A DNA stretch of 64,000 nt, from contig NZ_JAIZEO010000003.1 in the NCBI RefSeq assembly GCF_024189315.1, forward strand, positions 372,001 to 436,000. The letters are read 5' to 3'. This stretch comes from Halobacillus sp. A5. Its GTDB lineage: Bacteria; Bacillota; Bacilli; Bacillales; Halobacillaceae. Below the pieces are notes generated by a model. The model was not told where the DNA came from. It was given only the letters and a program-made list of their open reading frames with translations, and did no database searches. Below are positions 34,003-43,006 of this stretch, piece after piece (positions within the stretch are counted from its first letter, which is position 1; each line of letters starts with the position of its first letter). The position numbers were made by a program, and so were the translations under genes.

Positions 34003-35307
34003 ATGCAGAAGAAAAAATTTTATACAGGAATGGCTTCAGCTCTGCTTGCTTCAACAGTACTAGCGGGATGTTCCTTTTCTTCAGGTGATTCTGATTCCAG
34101 TGGTGACGGAGGTTCTGAAGACCAGGTTACAGTTGATGTTTTTCAGTTTAAAGTAGAATTTAAGGATCAGTTTGAAGAATTGGTAGAGATGTATGAAGAA
34201 GAAAATCCAGATGTGAATATTAACGTTAAAACAGTCGGTGGCGGTAATGATTATGGACAAGCTCTGAAAACAGCTTTCTCCTCAGGCGAGGATCCTGACG
34301 TATTTAACGTAGGCGGACCGGCTGATGTGGATGAATATGAAGATTATTTAACAGACTTGTCTGATACAGAAGCAGCAGATGCTGCTCTTGAAGGTACTTT
34401 ATCCGCAGTAGATCGTGATGGAGAAATTCTCGGACTTCCATTCAATCAGGAAGGATACGGTCTTCTTTATAACAAACAAGTGTTTGAAGATGCGGGAGTT
34501 GACGCAGAGTCTATTGAATCGATGGATGACTTAGAAGAAGCGGCACAGACGATAGATGAGCAGAAGGATGACCTTGGTATTGAAGCACCATTTGCCCTGC
34601 CTGCAAAAGAGCAGTGGGTGCTTGGTAATCACTTAGCCAACACGTTCCTGGCTACTGAATTTGATAATAGTCTTTCAGAAGCTTATGAAGCAGATACAGT
34701 AGAATTCGAGCAGGGAGATCAAATGCAGCGTTTCTTAGACCTGCAGGCCGACTATTCTGTAGGACCTGTACTGAGCCTCGATTACTCTCAGCAGGTTGAA
34801 GAGCACTTCTCACTAGGTAATGTAGCTATGATTCAGCAGGGGAACTGGGTTTATAATACGATTGAATCTATGGATCCAGAATTTGCAGAAGAAAATGTCG
34901 GACTTCTACCGATTCCAGTAGAAGGACAGGAAGGTAAGCTTCCTGTAGGCGTATCAAATAACTGGGCTGTCAATAATGAATCTGACGAAGAAGTAATTGA
35001 AGCCAGTAAAGATTTCTTAGACTGGATGTACATGTCAGATGAAGGTAAGAAGTTTGTAACAGAAGAATTTAAGTTTATTCCAGCTTATGAAGGATATGAA
35101 GATCAGGACATTGCTGACCCGATTTCTGAAGAAGTATACGAATATGCATCTGCTGAAGAAACACTTGGATGGGTATTCATGGGGGCGCCGACTTCATGGA
35201 CTGAAGACCATTTAGGATCTGCTATGCAGGAATACCTTGGCGGAGACATTGAGTGGGAGCAGGTAGAAGAACAAGCACGTGAAGGCTGGGAAGACGCTAG
35301 ACAATAA
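34003..35307 (+). CDS. Sugar ABC transporter substrate-binding lipoprotein
   Basis: Extracellular solute-binding protein family 1, 434 aa, with a lipoprotein signal ending LAGC (Cys23) and a serine/glycine/aspartate-rich linker (residues 24-45). The mature protein is strongly acidic, with many Glu/Asp, as seen in salt-tolerant bacteria. Motifs: DVFNVGGPADVDEY, LPFNQEGYGLLYNKQVFEDAG, AMIQQGNW. ATG 34003 is chosen for GGGGAG 8 nt upstream; a GTG at 33994 overlaps that site. First gene of the sugar island. Confidence 0.92.
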   Translation: MQKKKFYTGMASALLASTVLAGCSFSSGDSDSSGDGGSEDQVTVDVFQFKVEFKDQFEELVEMYEEENPDVNINVKTVGGGNDYGQALKTAFSSGEDPDVFNVGGPADVDEYEDYLTDLSDTEAADAALEGTLSAVDRDGEILGLPFNQEGYGLLYNKQVFEDAGVDAESIESMDDLEEAAQTIDEQKDDLGIEAPFALPAKEQWVLGNHLANTFLATEFDNSLSEAYEADTVEFEQGDQMQRFLDLQADYSVGPVLSLDYSQQVEEHFSLGNVAMIQQGNWVYNTIESMDPEFAEENVGLLPIPVEGQEGKLPVGVSNNWAVNNESDEEVIEASKDFLDWMYMSDEGKKFVTEEFKFIPAYEGYEDQDIADPISEEVYEYASAEETLGWVFMGAPTSWTEDHLGSAMQEYLGGDIEWEQVEEQAREGWEDARQ

Positions 35308-35327
35308 GTTGTTTAGAATGATGATCA

Positions 35328-35351
35328 CCGGGGGCAGTCTTCTGCTCCCGG
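35328..35351 (+). other. Stem-loop after the binding-protein gene
   Basis: CCGGGGGCAG pairs with CTGCTCCCGG (one wobble) around TCTT, without a T-run. It resembles the 3'-stabilising hairpins that let binding-protein mRNA outlast permease mRNA. Confidence 0.55.
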
Positions 35352-35373
35352 AGGGTCAATAATTGAATATCTT

Positions 35374-35413
35374 TTCTATTAGGGTGTTTAAGAGATTAGA
35401 CAGCCTAATAGAA
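35374..35413 (+). other. Second inverted repeat in the binding protein-permease gap
   Basis: TTCTATTAGG and CCTAATAGAA form a perfect 10-bp stem with a 20-nt loop. T-rich sequence follows a little downstream, so weak attenuation is possible. Confidence 0.4.
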
Positions 35414-35439
35414 TAGATTTTCACCTTTCATTCTTTTTC

Positions 35440-35453
35440 TGAAATCGATTTCA
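35440..35453 (+). promoter_or_regulatory. Palindromic LacI-type operator before the permease genes
   Basis: TGAAATCGATTTCA is a perfect 14-bp palindrome with a central CG, 65 bp upstream of the first permease start. It suggests a second, internal control point in the operon. Confidence 0.55.
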
Positions 35454-35517
35454 TAACAATTCACCTTAACTTTTTACATAAGGAAGTTAACGGAATCAGC
35501 ATTGGAGGACAGTCGTA

Positions 35518-36378
35518 ATGAGTAATAAAAGTCTTGCCTTTTGGTTATTTCTGACGCCGGTTATTTTAGGATTAGGTGTTGTAGTGGTCATCCCATTTAT
35601 TTACGGGTTCATATACTCGTTTACTGATTGGAATGGAATTACGGCAACTGAATTTTTAGGTTTTGAGAATTACATCAATCTGTTTCAAGAAAAAGAATTT
35701 ATGAATTCTATTTGGTTTACAACCAAGTTTGCTTTCGTGGCCGTCGTTCTATTGAATGTATTTGGACTTGGTCTGGCATTAATCGTAACAAGAAACTTAA
35801 AATCCAGTAACTTGTTAAGAACGGTCTTCTTTATGCCGAACTTAATCGGTGGTTTGATCTTAGGATTCATCTGGCAGTTTATTTTTATTAGTGTATTTGG
35901 TGACATCGGCGACTTAACAGGCATTGAAGGATTTAATGGATGGCTCTCTACAGCAGATACAGGATTCTGGGGTATAGTTATTCTTACATGCTGGCAGATG
36001 GCAGGATATATTATGATCATTTATATTGCTTACTTGGAGAATATTCCTAAAGACTTGATAGAAGCAGCTAAAATTGATGGCGCGAATGGGTTCCAACGAT
36101 TTAAAAACATTACGTTCCCACTTGTGGCTCCGGCATTTACAATCAGTATGTTTCTTACATTGTCCATGTCCTTTAAGATTTATGATCAGAACCTTTCACT
36201 CACCAATGGCGGTCCAGCTAATCAGACGCAGATGGTCGCTATGGAAATCGTAAACACGGCATTTTCTGATAATGACATGGCATACGCTCAGGCAAAGGCT
36301 GTTATTTTCTTCTTAATTGTATCTGTTGTTGCATTAACTCAAGTGTATTACAACAAGAAGCGGGAGGTTGAGATGTAA
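35518..36378 (+). CDS. Sugar ABC transporter permease (MalF/UgpA type)
   Basis: A 286-aa inner-membrane permease with six predicted helices. The EAA motif that docks the ATPase is seen as IPKDLIEAAKIDGANGFQRFKNITFPLV near residue 180. TGGAGGAC precedes the ATG. It overlaps the next permease by 1 nt (TAATG), so the two are coupled. No ATP-binding gene occurs in the island; a shared MsmX-type ATPase is the likely partner. Confidence 0.92.
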   Translation: MSNKSLAFWLFLTPVILGLGVVVVIPFIYGFIYSFTDWNGITATEFLGFENYINLFQEKEFMNSIWFTTKFAFVAVVLLNVFGLGLALIVTRNLKSSNLLRTVFFMPNLIGGLILGFIWQFIFISVFGDIGDLTGIEGFNGWLSTADTGFWGIVILTCWQMAGYIMIIYIAYLENIPKDLIEAAKIDGANGFQRFKNITFPLVAPAFTISMFLTLSMSFKIYDQNLSLTNGGPANQTQMVAMEIVNTAFSDNDMAYAQAKAVIFFLIVSVVALTQVYYNKKREVEM

Positions 36379-37202
36379 TGAAAAAGAACAATGAAAAAAG
36401 AAATTTAATCTCAATCGAAGTGTTAGGACTTGTTTTAGGTTTACTATGGATTGCTCCATTCTATTTAATGATTGTGAACGCATTTAAAACGAAGCGGGAT
36501 ATATTTACAGGGGTACTTGGTCTGCCGGAAGAATGGATTACTGAGAACTTTATTGAAGCATTTATTGACCTGGAGTTTCTTAAATCATTGTTTAATTCTA
36601 CCCTGATCACCACTTTAAGTGTTGCCATTATTATTATCTTTTCTTCAATGGCAGGCTACGCACTGGCACGTAACAAAAGTAAGCTCAGCGGCACGATGTT
36701 TTTCATTTTCGTTGCGGCCATGCTTATTCCATTCCAGTCGGTTATGATTCCTCTAGTTGCATTATTCGGGCAGGCAGATATGCTGAACGCAGGCGGGTTG
36801 ATCTTTATGTACTTAGGGTTTGGCTGCAGCTTGTCGATCTTCTTATACCACGGGGCGATGACAGGGGTATCTAAATCTATGGATGAGGCAGCCATTATTG
36901 ATGGCGCAAGTCGATTCCAATTGTTCTGGTTTATTGTATTCCCGTTGTTAAAGCCGATCTCAGTTACAGTTGGTATTTTAAATGTTATTTGGATTTGGAA
37001 TGATTACTTACTGCCTTCACTGGTATTAAGTGAGTCGAATGCTACCATACCATTGAAAATGTTCTTTTTCTTTGGACAGTATACGAAGCAGTGGCACCTT
37101 GCTCTTGCTGGTTTGACAATTGCAATCATACCGGTAATCATCGGCTATTTCTTCGCACAAAAGCAAATTATTGCAGGTGTCTCTGAAGGCGCTGTAAAAT
37201 AA
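36378..37202 (+). CDS. Sugar ABC transporter permease (MalG/UgpE type)
   Basis: The second permease, 274 aa, about six helices. Its EAA loop reads SMDEAAIIDGASRFQLFWFIVFPL at about residues 169-192, and the WNDYLLPSLVLS segment follows. It pairs with the upstream permease to form the channel. The LacI-type regulator follows 22 nt downstream. Confidence 0.92.
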   Translation: MKKNNEKRNLISIEVLGLVLGLLWIAPFYLMIVNAFKTKRDIFTGVLGLPEEWITENFIEAFIDLEFLKSLFNSTLITTLSVAIIIIFSSMAGYALARNKSKLSGTMFFIFVAAMLIPFQSVMIPLVALFGQADMLNAGGLIFMYLGFGCSLSIFLYHGAMTGVSKSMDEAAIIDGASRFQLFWFIVFPLLKPISVTVGILNVIWIWNDYLLPSLVLSESNATIPLKMFFFFGQYTKQWHLALAGLTIAIIPVIIGYFFAQKQIIAGVSEGAVK

Positions 37203-37224
37203 TTAAACTAAGGAGTGGATGTTT

Positions 37225-38283
37225 ATGTCTGTCACAATTAAAGATGTTGCTAAACGAGCGAATGTGGCACCATCCACTGTATCCCGAGTAATATCTGACA
37301 GCCCTAGAATTAGCGAAGATACGAAAAAAAGAGTTCGGAAAATCATGGATGAGATGGGGTATCATTTAAATATAAATGGCCGAGTGCTTGTGAGACAGTC
37401 TACACAAACTATAGGCATCGTTATGAAGGACTCGGCTACTCATTCATTTGAAAATCCTTTCTTTTCAGAGATACTAAAAGGGATAAGTGAATCTTGTCAC
37501 GCCAATGAATACAGTTTGAACTTAACCACCGGTGAATCTGAGGAATCCATATTTCAAGATGTGATTAAAATGGTGCAGGGTAAGCGCGTTGATGGAATTA
37601 TTGTCCTTTATTCTAAAGAAGATGACAAAGTAGTTCCATATCTGATGGAACACAATTTTCCTTTTGTCGTAGTTGGTAAGCCCTTATATGGGGCCAATAA
37701 GTTTATGTATGTGGATAATGATAATATCGAAGCAAGCCGTGACGCTACAAATTATTTAATTGACCGGGGACACAGAGAACTTGGGTTTATCGGTGGAGAT
37801 TTAAAGTTTGAAGTAACAAGGGATCGATTAAAAGGCTTTAAACTGGCTGCAGAGCAGCATGGAATTGAAGTAAAAGATCATTCAATTAAGAGCATTGATT
37901 TAAACGATACAGTAGAAAATGGAAAGAAGCTGGTAAAAGCATTACTTAGTTTAAGCAAGCCTCCTACTGGATTAGTAATAACGGATGATTATAATGGATT
38001 GACTGTTATGTCTGCACTTCAAGAAGAAAATATAAGAATTCCCCAAGACGTGAGTATTATCGGGTTTAATAATACAATGATTGCTAAACTGGCCAACCCG
38101 CCTTTAACGACAGTAGATACAAACCCATACCAGCTTGGTTTTGAAGCATCATCGGGTTTAATTGATATACTCCACGATCCTTCTAAGGTTAAAAGGGGAG
38201 TAATTATTCCAACAACTATTATTGAAAGAGATTCTTGCATTTCTATCCAACCAATGATAGAACCTCAGTTAGATGTAAATTAA
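37225..38283 (+). CDS. LacI-family regulator of the sugar island
   Basis: A 352-aa repressor: helix-turn-helix TIKDVAKRANVAPSTVSRVI (residues 3-22), hinge HLNINGRVLVRQ, and a sugar-binding-protein-like effector domain. The ATG at 37225 is preferred, 9 nt after AAGGAG; the ATG at 37219 is only 3 nt from it. Embedded in the operon between permease and ThuA genes, it is expected to bind the CG-centred sites at 33781-33969 and 35440 and so to autoregulate. Effector unknown. Confidence 0.86.
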   Translation: MSVTIKDVAKRANVAPSTVSRVISDSPRISEDTKKRVRKIMDEMGYHLNINGRVLVRQSTQTIGIVMKDSATHSFENPFFSEILKGISESCHANEYSLNLTTGESEESIFQDVIKMVQGKRVDGIIVLYSKEDDKVVPYLMEHNFPFVVVGKPLYGANKFMYVDNDNIEASRDATNYLIDRGHRELGFIGGDLKFEVTRDRLKGFKLAAEQHGIEVKDHSIKSIDLNDTVENGKKLVKALLSLSKPPTGLVITDDYNGLTVMSALQEENIRIPQDVSIIGFNNTMIAKLANPPLTTVDTNPYQLGFEASSGLIDILHDPSKVKRGVIIPTTIIERDSCISIQPMIEPQLDVN

Positions 38284-38304
38284 AGATGTGAAGGGGCGTT
38301 TATA

Positions 38305-39024
38305 ATGAATATTACAGTTTGGAATGAATTTAGACATGAAAAAGAGAACCAAGTAGTAGCTGATATCTATCCTGAAGGAATTCACGGAGCAATTGCAGAA
38401 TTTCTTGAAGGGAAAGAGCATGTTGTCCGCACAGCTACTCTGGATGAAGAGGAACATGGACTTACCGATGAAGTACTTTACGATACAGATGTTTTAGTCT
38501 GGTGGGGACATAAAGCCCATGAAGAAGTATCAGAAGAAGTTGCAGAGAAAGTGAAACAGCGTGTTCTTGATGGCATGGGATTAGTAGTCTTACATTCAGC
38601 ACATTTTTCAAAAGTATTTAAGAAGCTGATGGGTACAACCTGTGATCTTAAGTGGCGTGAAGCCGATGATAAAGAACGAATCTGGGTAGTTGACCCAACT
38701 CACCCAATTACAGAAGGTCTGGGAGAATATATTGATATAGAAAAAGAAGAAATGTACGGGGAACACTTTGATATCCCGGCGCCGGATGAACTTGTTTTCG
38801 TCAGCTGGTTCGAAGGAGGAGAGGTTTTCAGAAGTGGGGCCACGTTTAAGCGCGGCCGCGGGAAAATTTTCTACTTCCGCCCGGGACACGAAACGTACCC
38901 TACGTATTACCACGAGGACGTACAAAAAGTAATCCAGAACGGTGTAAAATGGGTTAATAATGAAGGTACCCCAAAGAACGTCTACGGAAATGCCCAGCCA
39001 TTAGAGAAAATCTCAGAGAAGTAA
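38305..39024 (+). CDS. ThuA-domain protein
   Basis: A 239-aa cytoplasmic protein of the ThuA (trehalose utilisation) family, glutamine-amidotransferase-like fold: [13 protein letters not shown] at the start, [31 protein letters not shown], and HPITEGLG. ThuA works with a Gfo/Idh-type oxidoreductase (ThuB) in Sinorhizobium disaccharide use by a 3-keto route. Here two such oxidoreductases follow directly, supporting a related role. AGGGGC precedes the ATG. Confidence 0.85.
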   Translation: MNITVWNEFRHEKENQVVADIYPEGIHGAIAEFLEGKEHVVRTATLDEEEHGLTDEVLYDTDVLVWWGHKAHEEVSEEVAEKVKQRVLDGMGLVVLHSAHFSKVFKKLMGTTCDLKWREADDKERIWVVDPTHPITEGLGEYIDIEKEEMYGEHFDIPAPDELVFVSWFEGGEVFRSGATFKRGRGKIFYFRPGHETYPTYYHEDVQKVIQNGVKWVNNEGTPKNVYGNAQPLEKISEK

Positions 39025-39046
39025 TCAATAGGAGGGGGAATTGAAC

Positions 39047-40078
39047 ATGTCAAAACTTAAAATTGCAGTGATCGGCTGTGGAAGTATCGCTCAAAATCGT
39101 CATTTACTAGAATATGAAGCTAATGAGGACGTAGATATTACCGCAGTTTGCGATATTTTAGAGGAAAGAGCGATGGTAACAGCTGAAGCCTTCGGAGCGA
39201 AGTCCTATACAGATTATGAAGATCTTCTGAATAAGGAGGAAATTGATGCAGTAAGCGTATGTCTGCCAAACTATTTACATGCACCAGTTTCAATTGCTGC
39301 CTTAAATGCTGGAGCAAATGTACTGTGCGAAAAGCCTATGGCAACCTCACGTGAAGAAGCTGAGCAAATGATTGAAGCCGCCGAACAAAATGGCAGAAAA
39401 TTAATGATCGCGCACAACCAGCGCTTTGTTTCCTCCCACGAGAGGGCACGCAGGCTGATTGCTGATGGAGAAATTGGCAAGGTCTACAGCTTCCGTACTA
39501 CATTTGGACATGGTGGTCCTGAGGGTTGGAGTGCTGATGGGAAAGACAGCTGGTTTTTTAAGAAAGAAGAAGCCTTTATCGGAGCAATGGGAGATCTTGG
39601 AGTACATAAGGCTGACCTTCTTCGCCACATTCTGGGAGAAGAGTTTGTCGATGTTGCCGGCTTTGTTGAAAACAATGCGAAAGCAGGAATTTCTGTTGAT
39701 GATAATGCTGTTTGTATTCTTCGTTCAGAAAGTGGTGTAGTCGGTACATTGACTGCCAGCTGGGCCTACAATTCTGCTGAAGATAACTCCACGGTTATAT
39801 ACGGGGAAAAAGGAACTCTCCGCTTAGAGGAAGATCCTGATTATTCCTTAATTGCACAATACACCAATGGTGAAGTTGTGAGATACGAGCTTGGTCAAAT
39901 CCAGTCTAATGATGAAGGCGGCCAAACCAACACAGGAGTGATTGACCATTTCGTTGAATGCATTGTTAACGATCAGAAGCCGTTAATTGATGGAGAAGAA
40001 GGAAAGCGCTCCTTAGAAGTGATCCTGGCTGCTCTGGAATCAGGAGAAACACGTAAAATTACAAAGTTAGTGAAGTGA
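39047..40078 (+). CDS. Gfo/Idh/MocA-family oxidoreductase 1
   Basis: NAD(P)-dependent sugar dehydrogenase, 343 aa from ATG 39047 (AGGAGGGGG upstream; a TTG at 39041 is in frame). The Rossmann motif KIAVIGCGSIAQNRH begins at residue 4, and the catalytic EKP motif is LCEKPMATS near residue 95. The C-terminal substrate domain shows GAMGDLGVHKADLLRH. It probably oxidises a glycoside or sugar hydroxyl (often C3). It precedes its paralogue by 7 nt. Confidence 0.9.
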   Translation: MSKLKIAVIGCGSIAQNRHLLEYEANEDVDITAVCDILEERAMVTAEAFGAKSYTDYEDLLNKEEIDAVSVCLPNYLHAPVSIAALNAGANVLCEKPMATSREEAEQMIEAAEQNGRKLMIAHNQRFVSSHERARRLIADGEIGKVYSFRTTFGHGGPEGWSADGKDSWFFKKEEAFIGAMGDLGVHKADLLRHILGEEFVDVAGFVENNAKAGISVDDNAVCILRSESGVVGTLTASWAYNSAEDNSTVIYGEKGTLRLEEDPDYSLIAQYTNGEVVRYELGQIQSNDEGGQTNTGVIDHFVECIVNDQKPLIDGEEGKRSLEVILAALESGETRKITKLVK

Positions 40079-40085
40079 TTTATTT

Positions 40086-41129
40086 ATGGATAAGTTAAGG
40101 ATGGGAATTATTGGGGCTGGGGGTATCGCTCAGGAACGCCATATACCAGCTTATGTTGGAATGGACGAAGCTGTGGAAGTAACAGCCATTCAGGACGTTA
40201 ATCTGGAAAGAGCCCAACTGGCTGCTGAGTCATTTGACATCCCGCATGTTTTTGAAGAATATGAACCACTATTTAAAGAAGTTGATGCAGTTACAATTTG
40301 CACGCCCAATAAATTTCATTCTGAAATTGCTATTGCTGCACTCGAAGCCGGGGTACACGTTTTGTGTGAAAAGCCAATGGCAATAACAACAAAAGAGTGC
40401 GAAGACATGATTACTGCAGCTAAAAAGAATAACAGACGGTTATCGATTGCTTATCACTTTCGTCATATGCCTGAATCCCGGCTGGCAAAAGAAGCGATTT
40501 TGCAGGGAGAGATTGGAGACCCACTAGTTGTAAGAGTACAAGCAATGAGACGCCGGAAGGTTCCTGGGTGGGGAGTCTTTACGAATAAAGATCTTCAAGG
40601 CGGAGGAAGTTTAATCGATTTCGGCTGTCATTTGCTTGACCTTGCTCTCTGGCTGCTGGAGGATCCAGAGCCTTTAGAAGTAATGGGGAAAACGTATGAC
40701 CGACTGAGTAAAACTCCAGGTCAAGTCAATGACTGGGGAGCCTTTGACCACGAAACATTCAACGTAGATGACCATGTTACGAGCTATATTACATTTAAAA
40801 ATGGACTATCTATGCAATTCGAATGTTCATGGGCAGCGAATATTAAAGAGGATTATACGTCCTTAAGTATTTCAGGGGTGAACGGAGGAATGGACCTTTA
40901 TCCATTCCAACTTTACCAAACCAAGCACGGAGCCGTTTGGAATAGTCAGCCGGCCATTCCTAAAGAAAGCCTGAGTGAAGGATTTCTTCAAGCCAAAAAC
41001 TTTGTAGACAGCTGCCGCGGTGAAGCTGAGCTTGTCGTGAAGCCGGAACAGGCTCTTAAAGTCACGAGATTAATGGAAGCTATTTATAAGAGCAGTGAAA
41101 TAGGCTCCAGTGTAAGAATATCCAATTGA
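40086..41129 (+). CDS. Gfo/Idh/MocA-family oxidoreductase 2
   Basis: A 347-aa paralogue of the upstream enzyme with MGIIGAGGIAQERHIPAY (Rossmann motif), LCEKPMAITTKECE (catalytic Lys) and GGSLIDFGCHLLDLALWL (likely catalytic His). Its ribosome site is poor, and the 7-nt gap suggests translational coupling to oxidoreductase 1. Two such enzymes in series fit an oxidation at the start and a re-reduction at the end of a keto-sugar pathway. Confidence 0.9.
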   Translation: MDKLRMGIIGAGGIAQERHIPAYVGMDEAVEVTAIQDVNLERAQLAAESFDIPHVFEEYEPLFKEVDAVTICTPNKFHSEIAIAALEAGVHVLCEKPMAITTKECEDMITAAKKNNRRLSIAYHFRHMPESRLAKEAILQGEIGDPLVVRVQAMRRRKVPGWGVFTNKDLQGGGSLIDFGCHLLDLALWLLEDPEPLEVMGKTYDRLSKTPGQVNDWGAFDHETFNVDDHVTSYITFKNGLSMQFECSWAANIKEDYTSLSISGVNGGMDLYPFQLYQTKHGAVWNSQPAIPKESLSEGFLQAKNFVDSCRGEAELVVKPEQALKVTRLMEAIYKSSEIGSSVRISN

Positions 41130-41146
41130 AAACGGAGGAATAACTT

Positions 41147-42115
41147 ATGAAATTAGGAGTATTTACCGTACTATTTTCCGATTTATCCTTTGAAGATATG
41201 CTGGATAAAGCTAAGGAATCTGGATTGAAGGCGGTTGAAATTGGAACAGGGGGCTACCCAGGCAACGCCCATTGTGATGTGGATGAACTGCTTGAAAGTG
41301 AAGAAAAGCGTTCCGAATACTTAGAGAAGGTAAAGGCACGCGGCTTAACGATCAGTGCCTTCAGCTGTCATGGAAATCCAATTTCCCCAGATGAAAGTTT
41401 CGCAGATGAGTCACATGAAGCTTTTGTAAAAACAGTAAAACTGGCCAACCTTCTTAATGTGCCAGTGGTCAATACTTTCTCTGGCACCCCCGGGGGAGCC
41501 GAGGGAGATAAATCGCCTAACTGGCCAGTAACACCTTGGCCCGCTGAGTATTCAAATACACTTGAATGGCAGTGGAACGAAAAGCTTATTCCGTATTGGA
41601 AAGAACAAGGTAAATTTGCAGAAGAGCACAATGTAAAAATTGGTCTTGAACTGCATGCTGGTTTTCTTGTTCACACGCCTTACACAATGTTGAAGCTGCG
41701 TGAACCCACGTGTGATGCTGTTGGAGCTAACCTTGATCCAAGCCACTTATGGTGGCAGGGAATTGATCCAGTTGCAGCCATTAAAATTCTCGGGAATGCC
41801 GATGCCATACATCATTTCCACGCGAAAGATACTTATATTGATCAGGAGAATGTGAACATGTATGGGTTAACAGACATGCAGCCCTATGGAGAAGTGAAAA
41901 CAAGAGCCTGGAGCTTTCGGTCAGTAGGGTATGGACACGGAATCCAGGAATGGTCTAATATTGTAAGTGCCCTTCGTACGTATGGTTATGATCATGTGAT
42001 CAGTATAGAACACGAGGATCCGATCATGTCGATCGGTGAAGGCTTTAACCAGGCTGTTAAAAACTTAAAGGCAGTAAACATTGAAGAGCCGCCGGCGGAT
42101 ATGTGGTGGGCTTAG
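41147..42115 (+). CDS. TIM-barrel sugar phosphate isomerase/epimerase 2
   Basis: A 322-aa xylose-isomerase-like TIM barrel. Metal and substrate motifs: FSCHGNPISP, IGLELHAGFLVHTPYT, ANLDPSHLWWQGIDP, HFHAKDTY and ISIEHEDPIM. Homologues sit beside Gfo/Idh and ThuA genes and act on keto- or oxo-sugars; some catalyse beta-elimination of 3-keto-glycosides. CGGAGGAAT precedes the ATG. Clearly different in length and sequence from the 249-aa isomerase at 32741. Confidence 0.87.
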   Translation: MKLGVFTVLFSDLSFEDMLDKAKESGLKAVEIGTGGYPGNAHCDVDELLESEEKRSEYLEKVKARGLTISAFSCHGNPISPDESFADESHEAFVKTVKLANLLNVPVVNTFSGTPGGAEGDKSPNWPVTPWPAEYSNTLEWQWNEKLIPYWKEQGKFAEEHNVKIGLELHAGFLVHTPYTMLKLREPTCDAVGANLDPSHLWWQGIDPVAAIKILGNADAIHHFHAKDTYIDQENVNMYGLTDMQPYGEVKTRAWSFRSVGYGHGIQEWSNIVSALRTYGYDHVISIEHEDPIMSIGEGFNQAVKNLKAVNIEEPPADMWWA

Positions 42116-42233
42116 AGTTTAAGAGGTATAAAAAGGCAGCTCATTAACTCTTTGATTTACTAAGAATGTTATGGTTAATAAATTAACCTTATCGTTTAAT
42201 AGAAAGAAATTGTAAGGAGAAGGAGTGATCAAC

Positions 42234-42920
42234 ATGGCAAATCGGACAGGGTTTATGGGCGGCGTCTACGCCGTAAGCGAATGGATCAGCAGGCTGACTT
42301 TAGGGAATCTGCTGTGGGCCTTGTTCAATCTGCCAGTCGGCCTCCTTCTTCTTAGTCTATTAAACTTACAAAGCAGCGAACTCGTTTTTTATATCCTGGG
42401 CCCCTTAGCTGTTATTACACCTTTTGTCTTTTTCCCTGCAACAACAGCTCTATTTGCTAAGGCGAGAGAGTGGGTAAGAAAAGATGAAAAGGAGCTAGTG
42501 GAGAAGTCTTATTTCCGATATTATAAAGAAAACTATGTAAACAGCATGGTTGGCGGAGCTGTATTTGTGGTTTTATGGGGTGTGCTTTCCGCAGATGTGT
42601 ATTACTTCTCAACTCGTAATACACTGCTTATGAACGCTTTTCTTATTATGGGAATATTACTGTTTGTATGGACGATGAACTTCTTTTCTGTCATGGTTCA
42701 TTACGAATTGAGCTTGCGAAAAATATTAAAACAGTCATTCTTGATTACTATAGGGAGCCCTCTATTATTTCTAACCATAGTTATCAGCTCTGCGATTATC
42801 TTATACATCAGTCTATATATTTTTCCTTTACTCCTGCCGGTGGTGACCGGTTCCTTAATTGCCTTTCTATCGTTCTCAGCCTTTTACAGATTACACTTGC
42901 AAATTGTTAATAAATCATAA
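42234..42920 (+). CDS. YesL/DUF624 membrane protein
   Basis: A 228-aa membrane protein with five to six helices, recognisable as YesL-like by its GFMGGVYAVSEWISRLTLGNLLW start. DUF624 proteins are small partners of Firmicute sugar ABC operons, with unknown function. ATG 42234 is chosen for AAGGAG 8 nt upstream; a GTG at 42225 is less likely. It follows the isomerase by 118 nt with no strong terminator and appears to close the sugar island. Confidence 0.83.
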   Translation: MANRTGFMGGVYAVSEWISRLTLGNLLWALFNLPVGLLLLSLLNLQSSELVFYILGPLAVITPFVFFPATTALFAKAREWVRKDEKELVEKSYFRYYKENYVNSMVGGAVFVVLWGVLSADVYYFSTRNTLLMNAFLIMGILLFVWTMNFFSVMVHYELSLRKILKQSFLITIGSPLLFLTIVISSAIILYISLYIFPLLLPVVTGSLIAFLSFSAFYRLHLQIVNKS

Positions 42921-43006
42921 TAAATCATAATAAATTTCCCTATGATTAGTCTATTACAGTCATGGGGGATTTTTTTGGTATATTAAAGAGAAAGGAGGAA
43001 TTGTAC

